A stretch of DNA of 64,000 nt from contig CANMSD010000004.1 in assembly GCA_947500645.1 (NCBI GenBank), positions 62,001-126,000 on the forward strand. Reading direction: 5' to 3'. The notes beneath the pieces are model-generated. The model was given only the letters and a program-made list of their open reading frames with translations, was not told the origin of the DNA and made no database searches. This document shows positions 36,013 to 45,195 of the stretch, piece by piece. Source of the DNA: an uncultured Erythrobacter sp. GTDB lineage: Bacteria; Pseudomonadota; Alphaproteobacteria; Sphingomonadales; Sphingomonadaceae. The translations under genes and the position numbers were made by a program. Numbering within the stretch: the stretch's first letter is position 1; each line of letters opens with the position of its first letter.

Positions 36013-37527
36013 ATGACGTTCCTACCAATTGGTGATGCCGCAAATGATCCGGTCAGTCGTCGCGGCTTTCTAAGGGCCGGTACAGCTGTGGCTGTGGTGG
36101 CATCGGCCGGGTCGCTTACCGGGTGCAGCGTGCTTGGATCATCCGGCGGCGTGCAGGTCGAGGGATTGAAAGGGCAAATCAAGGGTACGGTCGTCAGCCG
36201 CGACAGCAACGCCTACGAACCGTGGCGCCGCAGCATGATCTGGCAGACTCAAAAATTCCCACGCTTCCCCGACGTAATTGTCCAGGCAGAAGATGTCGAT
36301 GACATCGTCGCGACCGTGAATTTCGCGCGCGAAAACAACATCAAGATTACCACTCGGGCAGGCGGGCACAGTTGGTGCGGTACCTTCATGCGCAATGAAG
36401 GCATATTGCTCGATATCTCGCGCTTGCAATCGGTGGAGATCGACGCTGAAAAGTCCGAAGCGATCATTGGGCCGGGCGTTATCGCGCGTGGGCTTAACGA
36501 GTTGCTCGGAGAAGAGGATCTAGCCTTCCCCACTGCGCATTGCGGGATGGTCCCGCTAAGCGGCTATCTGCTAGGCGGCGGCTGCGGTTGGAATGGGCGC
36601 GAGTGGGGCGGTGCGGCGACATATTGCATCAATCAAGTCGAGTTCGTCACCGCTCAGGGCGAGGTCATCATCGCAAACGAAACCGAGAACGCCGATGTGT
36701 TCTGGGCCGTTCGCGGAGGTGGCCCCGGCCTGTTCGGCGTCGTCACCAAATTCTGGCTCAAGTGCTTCCCCAAACCGCAGGCGATCCACCAGATTAACGT
36801 GCTGTTTCCCTTCAATAAGCTCAACGAGATCGCGGCGGGCTTCGACGAGCTTGCGCCCAATTTTGGCTTGAACGTCGAAGCACTGCTGGTTGTGACCGAG
36901 GCGCCTCCCCCATTTGCGAACCTTTGCGAGGAAGACGGCTGCGATCAGTTCTGTATTCTAACCGCAGTAGCCTTCGTGAACAGCCGCGCAGAAGCGGTCG
37001 AGGCCTTCAAGCCACTGACCGAACACCCACTCGCTGAGCTTGCCGCGGCACCGATTGAGCCTGAGGAAGTGAACTTCGAACGGCTTTACTATGACAATGA
37101 AGTGCCCTTCCCGCAGCGTCGCTATGCCGTAGATCAAATCTACACCGACGATCTGACGTCTGTGACGGAAGTCTTGGCAAAGCATCTGCCAAACGCCCCC
37201 TCGCGGGTCACAGCGCCGGTGATCCATTATTACGGCAATCCGGACTACCCCGACGGAGCCTGCACCACCAAGGGCAAGTTCTACGTCTCCTGCTACGCGC
37301 AGTGGAACGACGGTAGCGAGGACGATCTCCACAAGGGTTGGATTACCGACCTCTACCGCGAGTTGGAGCCGCACGCGACCGGCAGTTACATCAATGAATT
37401 CAACCAGGAAAAGCGCACTGATGCGACGCCGCAATGCTACTCGCTCGAGGCTTGGGAGCGGCTCAAACAACTGCGGGCTGAGTGGGACAAACCCGGCATT
37501 TTCCACGATTTCTACGGCATGACCTGA
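36013..37527 (+). CDS. berberine-bridge-type FAD oxidoreductase with Tat signal and lipobox, 504 aa
   Basis: The N-terminus has a Tat motif (SRRGFLRAG) and a lipobox-like LTGC near residue 38, predicting folded export and possible lipid anchoring. A VAO/PCMH-type FAD domain follows, with TRAGGHSWCG, in which His is the usual 8-alpha covalent FAD link, and AHCGMVPLSGYLLGGGCGW, in which Cys aligns with the second covalent FAD link of bicovalent enzymes. The C-terminal BBE motif is shown by YINEFNQEKRTDATPQCYSL, although the usual NYxN is altered. It would oxidise an alcohol or phenolic group in the periplasm. The GGAAAG site before ATG 36013 and the 9-bp gap show it is part of the operon. Confidence 0.87.
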   Translation: MTFLPIGDAANDPVSRRGFLRAGTAVAVVASAGSLTGCSVLGSSGGVQVEGLKGQIKGTVVSRDSNAYEPWRRSMIWQTQKFPRFPDVIVQAEDVDDIVATVNFARENNIKITTRAGGHSWCGTFMRNEGILLDISRLQSVEIDAEKSEAIIGPGVIARGLNELLGEEDLAFPTAHCGMVPLSGYLLGGGCGWNGREWGGAATYCINQVEFVTAQGEVIIANETENADVFWAVRGGGPGLFGVVTKFWLKCFPKPQAIHQINVLFPFNKLNEIAAGFDELAPNFGLNVEALLVVTEAPPPFANLCEEDGCDQFCILTAVAFVNSRAEAVEAFKPLTEHPLAELAAAPIEPEEVNFERLYYDNEVPFPQRRYAVDQIYTDDLTSVTEVLAKHLPNAPSRVTAPVIHYYGNPDYPDGACTTKGKFYVSCYAQWNDGSEDDLHKGWITDLYRELEPHATGSYINEFNQEKRTDATPQCYSLEAWERLKQLRAEWDKPGIFHDFYGMT

Positions 37528-37545
37528 AAGAAGGATTCCGAAACT

Positions 37546-37959
37546 ATGAGCACACCATCAGACAATCTCGAACTCGCCACCAGCTTCTTCGCCGCATTGG
37601 GCGCTGGCGACATGGAAAAGGCGGCTGCCGCCATCGCAGACGATATGCGCTGGACCTATCACGGCGACCCGAGCCAGATTCCGTTCGCGGGCACCTTCAC
37701 CGGCATGGCCGGGATCGGCGAATTCTTCGGCAAGTTCATGGAGGTTGCCGAGCCGGTCGAAATGGCACCTACCGGATCATGGGCCGCCGAAGACAAGGTG
37801 TTCGTACGAGGCATCGAAAAGAGCAAGGCCAAGGCGTCCGGCAAGGAATATGCCGTCGAGTGGATCCATGTTTACGAAGTCAAGGACGGCAAGATTGTGT
37901 CGTTCGATGAGTATATCGATACCAGCGCGGTTGCCGCAGCCTTGAGCGGGTCCAACTGA
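37546..37959 (+). CDS. SnoaL-like / NTF2-fold protein, 137 aa
   Basis: A typical SnoaL polyketide-cyclase-like pattern: ATSFFAALGAGDMEKAAAAIADDMRWTYHGDP, FTGMAGIGEFFGKFM and the strand pair VEWIHVYEVKDGKIVSFDEYIDT. It has no signal peptide, so it is cytoplasmic. AAGGA precedes ATG 37546, 18 bp after the FAD oxidase, and its stop overlaps the cytochrome start by one base (TGATG). The conserved place in the operon suggests a catalytic or chaperone-like role on an intermediate; the reaction is unknown. Confidence 0.85.
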   Translation: MSTPSDNLELATSFFAALGAGDMEKAAAAIADDMRWTYHGDPSQIPFAGTFTGMAGIGEFFGKFMEVAEPVEMAPTGSWAAEDKVFVRGIEKSKAKASGKEYAVEWIHVYEVKDGKIVSFDEYIDTSAVAAALSGSN

Positions 37960-38681
37960 TGCGACTGGCTGGTGGAAACAGGCAGACTGGCCGACAGCGC
38001 AATTGGCTGTCCACGGTTGGCATGTCGGGGACTGCCAGCCTGGGCTTGCTCATAGCCGGATGCTCATCCGATCCGGGCGGATCGGGCGACACGGCGGCGG
38101 CTACGCCGCTTGAACGGGGCAAGGCGTATTACACCACTTGTGCAGGCTGCCATGGCAACAATGGCGAAGGCATCGCTGCCATGCACGCCCCACGCCTCGC
38201 TGGGATGGATTCCGAATATCTTGAACGCCAGCTGCTGCACTACCGCGCCGACATTCGCGGCGGCGCGGCCGATTTCTACGGTGTGATGATGAATGGCCGG
38301 GCGAAGGCGCTGGGCGAGGATGATCAGGCGGTAAGCGATGTGGTCGCCTATATCGCCACCCTCCCTGAGCCGAAATGTTCCGTGTCAGCATCGCCGTTCG
38401 AGGCAGGCCGCAAGCACTACGCAACCTGCGTCGCCTGCCATGGCGAAAGCGCCGAGGGAAACAAAGAACTCAATGCACCTTCGCTGATTGGCTTGGAGAA
38501 GGATTATCTCGTTCGCCAACTGACAAACTATCGCAACGACGTTCGCGGAGCACACCCCGACGACACGCTCGGCGCGCAAATGAAGGTCTCCGCATTGGTT
38601 CTTGAGGACGATCAGGCAGTGGAAGAGGTGAGCGAATTTGTCGCCTCTCTTCACGAGCCGCTGCCGTCATCCGCCAACTAA
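37959..38681 (+). CDS. dihaem c-type cytochrome lipoprotein (cytochrome c4-like), 240 aa
   Basis: Two CxxCH haem sites are present: Cys61-Cys64-His65 (CAGCH) and Cys157-Cys160-His161 (CVACH), each in a class I cytochrome c repeat of about 95 residues. Candidate distal Met ligands are in GVMMNG and GAQMKV. The lipobox IAGC gives lipidated Cys35, so it is tethered in the periplasm. It is translationally coupled to the preceding SnoaL-like gene. It probably accepts electrons from the exported FAD oxidase or from the GMC dehydrogenase and passes them to the respiratory chain. Confidence 0.92.
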   Translation: MRLAGGNRQTGRQRNWLSTVGMSGTASLGLLIAGCSSDPGGSGDTAAATPLERGKAYYTTCAGCHGNNGEGIAAMHAPRLAGMDSEYLERQLLHYRADIRGGAADFYGVMMNGRAKALGEDDQAVSDVVAYIATLPEPKCSVSASPFEAGRKHYATCVACHGESAEGNKELNAPSLIGLEKDYLVRQLTNYRNDVRGAHPDDTLGAQMKVSALVLEDDQAVEEVSEFVASLHEPLPSSAN

Positions 38682-38715
38682 GACCCGGTCCCAACTTCAG
38701 CCTGGACGACCCACG

Positions 38716-40353
38716 ATGAGCATTGATCATAGTGAATTCGATTACATAGTTGTGGGCGCTGGCTCGGCCGGCTGCGTCATGGCGTCACGTCTTTCGGAGG
38801 ATCCGAATGCATCTGTCCTGCTTGTCGAGGCTGGTCCGAAAGACACCAGCTTCTGGCTCCACATCCCCATCGGCTATGGTCGAACTATCGCCGACGAGAA
38901 GGTCAACTGGAAGTACGACACCATCCCAAATCCCGCACTTAATGGACGCAGCATCTATCTGCCGCGCGGCCGGGTCATGGGCGGATCGAGCAGCATCAAC
39001 GGCCTGATCTACATCCGCGGCCAGGCCGAAGATTACGATCACTGGCGGCAATTGGGCAATACCGGCTGGGGCTATCGTGATGTCCTGCCCTATTTCAAGA
39101 AAGCTGAAGATCAGGAAAACGGCGCCGATGAATATCACGGTGTTGGCGGGCCGTTGAGCGTGACCAATCTGCGTGAGGTCAACCCGCTGGTCGATGCCTA
39201 CATCGATGCCGCTGTCGAGGTTGGTATTCCGCGCAATCCCGATTTCAACGGCGCTACGCAGGAAGGCGTCGGATACTTTCAGGGCACGATCAAGAAGGGG
39301 CGGCGAGCTTCGGCATCACAGGCCTATCTCAAGCATGCGAAATCTCGCGCTAACCTTACGATTGTTACCAACAGTTTGGCCAAGCGTATCCTGTTCAAGG
39401 ACAAACGCGCAGTAGGCCTGGAATTCGAAGAGAACGGCGCGCCGCGTACAGTACATTGCCGTAAGGAAGTGGTCGTTTCGACCGGTTCGATAAACTCACC
39501 GCAATTGCTGATGTTGTCAGGCATCGGCCCGGCGGACCATTTGCGCGAACACGGGATCGAAGTGCAGCACGATTTGCCAGGCGTAGGGCAGAACCTGCAG
39601 GATCACTATGGCGGCCAGATCGCTTGGAAATGCTCCAAACCCATTACACTCAACGATGTGATGATGAGCAAATGGAAGCAGCTGATGGTTGGCGTGCAGT
39701 GGCTGCTGTTCCGCAATGGGCCGCTGTCTGTACCTGCCGGCCAGGCCTCGCTCTTTACCAAGATCCTCGAGAACTCTGCCACACCCGACGTCCAGTTCCT
39801 GTTTCAGACGTTGAGCGGTGGCTATTACGAAGACGGATTGTTCAAGTTTTCCGGCTTCGCCAATTTCATCTGTCCCGTTCGGCCCGAAAGTCGCGGCCAC
39901 ATCACTTTGCAGAGCGCAAAACACACGGATAGCCCGGCAATCTTCCCGAATTACTTCTCCGCCGAGAAGGATCGCCAGATTGCAGTGGGAGGCCTGAAGC
40001 TGGCACGCAAGATGGCCGAAACCACGCGCCTCGGCGAATACATCATCGAGGAGAACCTGCCCGGTTCAGCGATTCAAAGTGATGACGAGATCGAACAGTA
40101 TTTCAAAGAGAACGGTGGCTCGGTCTCACACCAGATCGGCACCTGTAAAATGGGCAGCGACCCAATGGCCGTGGTGGACAGCGAGCTGCGCGTTCACGGG
40201 GTCGAAGGGCTGCGCGTGGTTGACGCCTCGGTAATGCCCAAGCTGATCTCCGGCAACACCAATGCGGCGACCATCATGATCGGTGAAAAAGGGGCGGATA
40301 TGGTCAAGCAGAGTGCCAAGGGCGCTCTGGCCAGCCAATCGGTCGCCGCCTAA
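38716..40353 (+). CDS. GMC-family FAD alcohol dehydrogenase, 545 aa
   Basis: A glucose-methanol-choline oxidoreductase related to choline dehydrogenase, PEG dehydrogenase (PegA) and AlkJ. The N-terminal Rossmann motif VVGAGSAGCVMASRL, the GMC signature 1 (GRVMGGSSSINGLIYIRG) and signature 2 (GSINSPQLLMLSGIG) are intact. The catalytic His472 lies in SHQIGTCKMG, and an Asn of the pair is in SGNTNAA (514/516). There is no signal peptide. ATG 38716 is used; an open frame from 38638 overlaps the cytochrome gene. It oxidises a primary alcohol to the aldehyde used by the ALDH of the same operon. Confidence 0.93.
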   Translation: MSIDHSEFDYIVVGAGSAGCVMASRLSEDPNASVLLVEAGPKDTSFWLHIPIGYGRTIADEKVNWKYDTIPNPALNGRSIYLPRGRVMGGSSSINGLIYIRGQAEDYDHWRQLGNTGWGYRDVLPYFKKAEDQENGADEYHGVGGPLSVTNLREVNPLVDAYIDAAVEVGIPRNPDFNGATQEGVGYFQGTIKKGRRASASQAYLKHAKSRANLTIVTNSLAKRILFKDKRAVGLEFEENGAPRTVHCRKEVVVSTGSINSPQLLMLSGIGPADHLREHGIEVQHDLPGVGQNLQDHYGGQIAWKCSKPITLNDVMMSKWKQLMVGVQWLLFRNGPLSVPAGQASLFTKILENSATPDVQFLFQTLSGGYYEDGLFKFSGFANFICPVRPESRGHITLQSAKHTDSPAIFPNYFSAEKDRQIAVGGLKLARKMAETTRLGEYIIEENLPGSAIQSDDEIEQYFKENGGSVSHQIGTCKMGSDPMAVVDSELRVHGVEGLRVVDASVMPKLISGNTNAATIMIGEKGADMVKQSAKGALASQSVAA

Positions 40354-40362
40354 CAACAGCAA

Positions 40363-41205
40363 ATGAGCACGGCGACATACTCCAACGAATTTCCGGACGC
40401 ACTATCGGAAGGGTTGGCTGACATTGCGAGGCAGATCGCTACGGCGCGGCGCGATGCGTGCGGCCTGCGCGACTTCCCTGGAACTCTGCCTCAGACCTTG
40501 GAAGAGGCCTACTACGTCCAGGATCGCGTGATCGAGGCCAATGGGCGCGATATCGCTGGATGGAAGATTGGCCGGATCGGCGAACCCTATTGCGATACGC
40601 TGATCGACCGCCGCTTCTCAGGTCCGATATTCGACGGCACTGTCGTTCACCATCGGGGCGGCGTTGAGCACCTTCCCGCAATCGAGGGCGGCATCGCCTT
40701 CATCGAAGCAGAGCTGATCCTAAAAACGAATGCAGAGATCGGCCCCGGCCATTTGGCGAACCCCCAGCCCGATGAACTCGCACGTCATATCGACACCATA
40801 TCGATCGGGGTCGAGATTGCGGGAACGACGCTACGGAACTTGCCTGCTCTCGGCCCGATAGCTTCGATATGCGATTCCGGAACCAACGTCGGACTGGTGG
40901 TCGGCGAAGAAATCCGGAACTGGCGAGACGTATCCCTTCAAGAGATTCCGTGTGCTGTAACGATCGATGGCAATGAAGTGGGTACGGGCGATGCAAGCAA
41001 CGTCCCTGGCGGGTATCTGGCCGCGTTCGCATTTCTGCTCGATATCTGCGCGCGTCGAGGCATTACTTTGCCCGAAGGTACACTGATCTCCAGCGGAGCT
41101 ATCACCGGGGTTCATCCGATCGGTATTGGCGGCACATCCCGCTGCGATTTCGGTCCCTTTGGCCAGATCGACGTGGAGATGGTCAAACTGCTTCCTGGCG
41201 AATGA
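40363..41205 (+). CDS. 2-keto-4-pentenoate hydratase-like (FAH superfamily), 280 aa
   Basis: The fold and motifs match the hydratase/decarboxylase branch of the fumarylacetoacetate hydrolase superfamily: YYVQDRVIE, GWKIG, the metal-binding acidic cluster FIEAELILKT, and DSGTNVGLVVG near residue 170. Members hydrate 2-hydroxypenta-2,4-dienoate or decarboxylate oxalocrotonate in meta-cleavage pathways. Its presence after alcohol and aldehyde oxidation genes suggests that the substrate contains, or is converted to, an unsaturated keto acid. It starts 9 bp after the GMC gene. Its last 23 bp overlap the end of the convergent NCS1 permease gene. Confidence 0.85.
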   Translation: MSTATYSNEFPDALSEGLADIARQIATARRDACGLRDFPGTLPQTLEEAYYVQDRVIEANGRDIAGWKIGRIGEPYCDTLIDRRFSGPIFDGTVVHHRGGVEHLPAIEGGIAFIEAELILKTNAEIGPGHLANPQPDELARHIDTISIGVEIAGTTLRNLPALGPIASICDSGTNVGLVVGEEIRNWRDVSLQEIPCAVTIDGNEVGTGDASNVPGGYLAAFAFLLDICARRGITLPEGTLISSGAITGVHPIGIGGTSRCDFGPFGQIDVEMVKLLPGE

Positions 41206-42727
41206 GTTCGTCGGATGCAGACACCTGATAGTTAGGCTTGAAGACGTAGATCCGCAGGATCGGGTAAACAATAAACGACACGATCAGCACGGTGAAGAAT
41301 TTCAGCTTGATGATGTCGACCAGGATGTACTGACCGAAGACGAAACCCATCGCGATTGACAGCACCCCGGCCCAGTTGATCCAGTCAGCGCCATATCTCT
41401 CGGTATCGGTCTGTTTGAGATAAGGCCGCACCACGAAGTAGTCCGCCACCATGATGCTGGAAAAGCAGGTCGTCAGTACGCCCAGAATGATCAGGAAGGA
41501 CTGCAGCCAACTGACCACACCTACAAAGATGAAGAGAACGGACAGCAGGTTCGCTCCGATCACGAATGCCATCCGTCCAGGCTGCCAACCCAGGATCGCA
41601 TCGAACAGATTGGTGAGTGACAGCGAGCTGCTATAGGTATTGAGAACCTGCGTTTTCGATTGTGCAACAACCATCAGAAAAGCACCAATCGCCCCGCCGA
41701 ATACGATGAAGGCGGAGGCCAGGCTCTCCGGATTTTGCAGAGCGACATCCTCCGCTTCGGCAGGCGTCATCCCGACCGTGCCGACGTAGTAGTCAACCAG
41801 CGCGGGAAGGCCTGCGAACATGATCGCGCCGCCCGCAGTCAGCATGATCACATGCATGAAGAGATTGCCGATATAGGCGGAGATCCCCACCCCGCTCGAC
41901 CGCGCTGCGTATCGGCCCAGATCCGCAACCACGAGCGCCAATGCCCCGGCGCTTCCGATGAGAATGTTGATCGCGAAGATCAGCTTGTCGCTCTCTGAAA
42001 CGAGTCCCAACGCGGCCAGTCTTTCTTCCGGGAACTGTTCGCCGAAGCCGAAGACAAGCGACCAGCTTTGCCCCGAATTCCCGACAATGTCGAAGATCAT
42101 GTAGATCAGCACGCCGAGGAATGAGACCAGCATGATCGATGATACGCGCGTAACAGCTTCAAAGCCGTAGGCGGTCAACAATATCCAGGTCAGGGTCAGC
42201 AGGCTGTAGATAATCACCCGGTTGAGCATGGTGTCGGGCAGATCGAAGAAGAACAGAAAGCCATGATAGAGAAGGATGTTCTCGATCGCGATGAAGCCGA
42301 TGATCATGAAGCCGAAAATCAACGACGCGATGATTGAGCCCTTGGTTCCAAAGCCATGAAGGCGCGCCATGACCGTGCTCGAAAGCCCAGTTTTATAAGC
42401 GATGTGCCCCACCGCCCAGCCGAGCGTTCCCCCAACCAGCGTCACGATCAGGCCAGCGACCACAGCCATTTTCAACCCGACTGTAAAGCTGACGAGCGCG
42501 CCCACATAGAGAGCAACAAGAGCTGTTACGATCCCGGCCGTGTTCCACGAAAGATCGAGCCAGGATTTACGATCGCTATCAGGCACACGTTCCAGCGAGT
42601 GGTCATCGGTTGAAGGGTTGTTACCTTCCGCCGAGCCAGACAACGATCGCTTCAAAGCTTTAAGAATGGTGGTCTCCACTCCCGGAAAACGCCGGATGCT
42701 GCAATTGCTGCGCCCCGAGAGCCACAA
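41183..42727 (-). CDS. NCS1-family permease (cytosine/purine-type), 514 aa
   Basis: About 12 membrane helices with the NCS1 look: an N-terminal SWLDLSWNTAGIVTALVALYVGALVSF, GWAVGHIAYKTGLSSTVMARLHGFGTKGS in the helix 2-3 region and VADYFVVRPY near helix 11. NCS1 proteins are Na+ or H+ symporters for nucleobases, hydantoins, vitamins and similar compounds. The start is uncertain: TTG at 42727 or GTG at 42679, neither with a strong ribosome site. It is convergent with, and overlaps, the hydratase gene, so it may import a substrate of that cluster across the inner membrane, or be independent. Confidence 0.85.
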   Translation of the reverse strand: MWLSGRSNCSIRRFPGVETTILKALKRSLSGSAEGNNPSTDDHSLERVPDSDRKSWLDLSWNTAGIVTALVALYVGALVSFTVGLKMAVVAGLIVTLVGGTLGWAVGHIAYKTGLSSTVMARLHGFGTKGSIIASLIFGFMIIGFIAIENILLYHGFLFFFDLPDTMLNRVIIYSLLTLTWILLTAYGFEAVTRVSSIMLVSFLGVLIYMIFDIVGNSGQSWSLVFGFGEQFPEERLAALGLVSESDKLIFAINILIGSAGALALVVADLGRYAARSSGVGISAYIGNLFMHVIMLTAGGAIMFAGLPALVDYYVGTVGMTPAEAEDVALQNPESLASAFIVFGGAIGAFLMVVAQSKTQVLNTYSSSLSLTNLFDAILGWQPGRMAFVIGANLLSVLFIFVGVVSWLQSFLIILGVLTTCFSSIMVADYFVVRPYLKQTDTERYGADWINWAGVLSIAMGFVFGQYILVDIIKLKFFTVLIVSFIVYPILRIYVFKPNYQVSASDELIRQEAV

Positions 42728-43230
42728 TGAAGCAATTTAGTTGCATATTCAACTATTTTTTGGTGAAGACAGCTGCATCTTTCGTACCCGTCTTCGGACT
42801 GGAAGATGTGAATCTTGGGCACCATTGTTGCCCTGCAATTGGCCAGAGACTGCGACGGCCTTTGCAGAGAGATGGACCGATGTGGGGGAATGCGAAATCT
42901 CGAGCCCTCCGAACTTGAAGATTGCTCGATCTAATCCTTCGCCCAAACAGAAGATTCGCAACCGACAAACGTGCGATCTTTAATCTGCATGTCCGTTCGA
43001 AGCACTGGAGACAGAGTTAGCCAAGGTTGAGAGGCGCTGAGGACCGAAGCTCCCTATCGCTCATTCATCCAACGTGGTCAGCATAAACCGGGCCGATTGC
43101 GGACCGTCCGGTATTGAAAGGGCTAATGGCCAGAGCTGACCTTCGGCTCGCGACCCAATTGCGGACGTCGGACACCGCCTGTTTTGCTCGTTTGTCTCAA
43201 GGCTCAAAAAGCGAGTTGTGCAGCGTGCCG
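42728..43230. other. intergenic region, no gene seen
   Basis: About 500 bp between the NCS1 permease start and the end of the 7TM-AraC gene. Small open frames on both strands lack ribosome sites and look random. It contains one copy of an intergenic repeat (43089-43157) whose other copy is near the right end of the window. Confidence 0.55.
43089..43157. repeat. intergenic repeat, copy 1
   Basis: CGGGCCGATTGCGGA, then CCGGTATTG, a variable middle, and AGCTGACCTTCGGCTCGCGA. Copy 2 at 63695-63762 matches at 18 of 22 and 20 of 24 positions in the two conserved blocks. No coding potential. Confidence 0.5.
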
Positions 43231-44952
43231 CTATGCGATCGCCGGTGCCCTGAGCGTTTCGCTGGGAGTTTCCTTGAACTCTTCGCGGTAAAGTTTGGCG
43301 AAATGGCTCGTACTTGCAAAGCCTGAGGCATTGGCAATTTCGGCAACCGTATCGAACTGACGTAGCAAGATCAGATCACGCGCATAGCTCAAACGGATAG
43401 ACCTGATGAACGCAGCAGGCGCCAAGCCTTGCGATTTCTTGAGCCTTCGGCCCAGGGTCTTCTCTGTAACGCCCAAAGCCGAGGCCAAGGCGCCAGCACC
43501 AAATCCGCGTTGGTCGATGTTCTCAATAACGGCTTGCGTTGCTCGGTCGAGAAAGCCTCTGCCCACGCCAGCCTCAGCAACCTCTTCTACCTGCGCTTCT
43601 ATTGTTTCCGGCAGGGCGCTCTCCAGTTGCTTCGCCCGCGCGACCTCACCGCGCAGGCGAACCGTTTCGGATACGGCAATATTGCGCTGTTCCTGGATCG
43701 CGTTGATCATGCTCGAAATCGCAAACATCATGAAGATGCCCTCGGCGATGGTGGATGTCGCATAGCTTAGCGTGATCGGGCGCATCATGATCACCTCGAA
43801 CGCAGATCCTGTCGGCACAACGTCAACGGGGAAGACGAAGAAATAGAGTGAGGAGAACAGGCCCAGGGACAGCGCGAGCAAAGACGCAAAGACTGGTACT
43901 GCCTGCTTCATACCTTTGAGCGCTTTGCGCCCCGATACGAACAGTAACACAAACGGGCATAATATGAAAACAATCGGTAGCGGCGTTCCTGTCTTCCATG
44001 GATCGGCCACTGCCCATATTGTCGCGGCCAACCCGATGCCGGTCAGCACATGAAACACCAACTGGCGTCTCTCCCGTGGGTCCGGATCGACCGTGAGCAG
44101 GATCCGGCAATATTGGATATTGGCCAGCATCACCAAGCCGGATGCAAGCTCAATAACGCGCCGGACGTGTTCGATGGGAACGGTGATGCCCCATGACTGG
44201 ATGAACCATCCATCATAAAGCGATGTCAGGCAGAACATGCCGAACAGATAGATTGTGTAATACTGGTAGAAGCGGACGTCGAAACGCCTGAACAGGATCA
44301 GGCTGAAGATGATCATTATGATACAAAAACCGAGCAGCGAGGCGGATATGATCGTGAAAATGTCCGACCAGTCTTCCAGCATCCTTGCCGAACTGATTAC
44401 CGGTGTGAGGGAAGGCGCATAGGTTCCCGACACACGAACATAGTAGGTTTTCTCTGCCCCTGGATCGATGGCGAACGAAACAGCTGTTTTCAGGCTGCTG
44501 TTCTCATTTTGCTCTGGCGGAACAATCCGTCCATCGCGCATGATCGGCACCAGCGCACCGTCTTTCTCTTCATAAAGGACCACCTCGTCGACGATCGTTT
44601 CCAAGAACGCGATACCCCAGGTCTGTTCGTCTGCATGGGGGTTTGCAGCCTCGAACTTTAGCCACAGCGCGCCATCTCTCCCGGGAATGTCGAACAATGT
44701 CTGACAAGGCGTGAAGGTGAAGTCTCGCGTTGCAATGCTGCTCGCGTCGATATCGCCTGCGGGATCGAGGAAATAGCTTGCCGAAAGCGGTTTTAAGTGA
44801 CCTCCGGGTAGGTCCGCCAGAGAATTGGTTAGTCCTGCAGCTTCGCTGCATGTCTCAGCGCCCGTTTGCGCGCCAGCTTGCGCCGGAATGATCGACACGA
44901 GCAACGCCATCGCCAGCAGGAAAAGCACACCTCTATGCGGCAATTTGATCAC
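43231..44952 (-). CDS. membrane-bound 7TM-DISM / AraC hybrid regulator, 573 aa
   Basis: The signal peptide ends near AQAGAQ. A periplasmic 7TMR-DISMED2-like beta domain (about 50-185: LWLKFEAANPHADEQTWGIAFLETIVDEVVLY) precedes seven membrane helices (about 200-425). A cytoplasmic AraC-type double helix-turn-helix (about 465-570: FGAGALASALGVTEKTLGRRLKKSQGLAPAAFIRSIRLSYARDLIL, TVAEIANASGFASTSHFAKLYREEFKETPSETL) completes it. 7TM-DISM receptors usually carry kinase or diguanylate cyclase outputs; a direct DNA-binding output is a one-component membrane sensor. GTG at 44952 has AAGGA five bases upstream; GTG 44997 is the alternative. It is divergent from the adhesin gene, its likely target. Confidence 0.87.
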   Translation of the reverse strand: MIKLPHRGVLFLLAMALLVSIIPAQAGAQTGAETCSEAAGLTNSLADLPGGHLKPLSASYFLDPAGDIDASSIATRDFTFTPCQTLFDIPGRDGALWLKFEAANPHADEQTWGIAFLETIVDEVVLYEEKDGALVPIMRDGRIVPPEQNENSSLKTAVSFAIDPGAEKTYYVRVSGTYAPSLTPVISSARMLEDWSDIFTIISASLLGFCIIMIIFSLILFRRFDVRFYQYYTIYLFGMFCLTSLYDGWFIQSWGITVPIEHVRRVIELASGLVMLANIQYCRILLTVDPDPRERRQLVFHVLTGIGLAATIWAVADPWKTGTPLPIVFILCPFVLLFVSGRKALKGMKQAVPVFASLLALSLGLFSSLYFFVFPVDVVPTGSAFEVIMMRPITLSYATSTIAEGIFMMFAISSMINAIQEQRNIAVSETVRLRGEVARAKQLESALPETIEAQVEEVAEAGVGRGFLDRATQAVIENIDQRGFGAGALASALGVTEKTLGRRLKKSQGLAPAAFIRSIRLSYARDLILLRQFDTVAEIANASGFASTSHFAKLYREEFKETPSETLRAPAIA

Positions 44953-45195
44953 TGCGATCCTTCGAGAAATAGGTGCGGAGCGAGAGCCATTGGTCACATT
45001 TCCTGACTATGGCAAACGTGTTTCGGACAAAATTGGATGCGTCTCGGACAATCGGGCCGCCGCCTCTTTTCTCTTCCTCGGCGCTGCTTTTTACACGCTC
45101 TCAGAAATGGGTCGGAACTGCAATGCCCTAGCGGCAATATGCGGCGCAGAGGAGCTGCGCCCGATCCGTTTCCCATCGTCTGAGGGAACGAACAC

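Noticed and set aside
43231..44952. Two-component sensor kinase
   Set aside because: There is no HisKA or ATPase domain after the membrane helices; the C-terminus is clearly an AraC helix-turn-helix pair.
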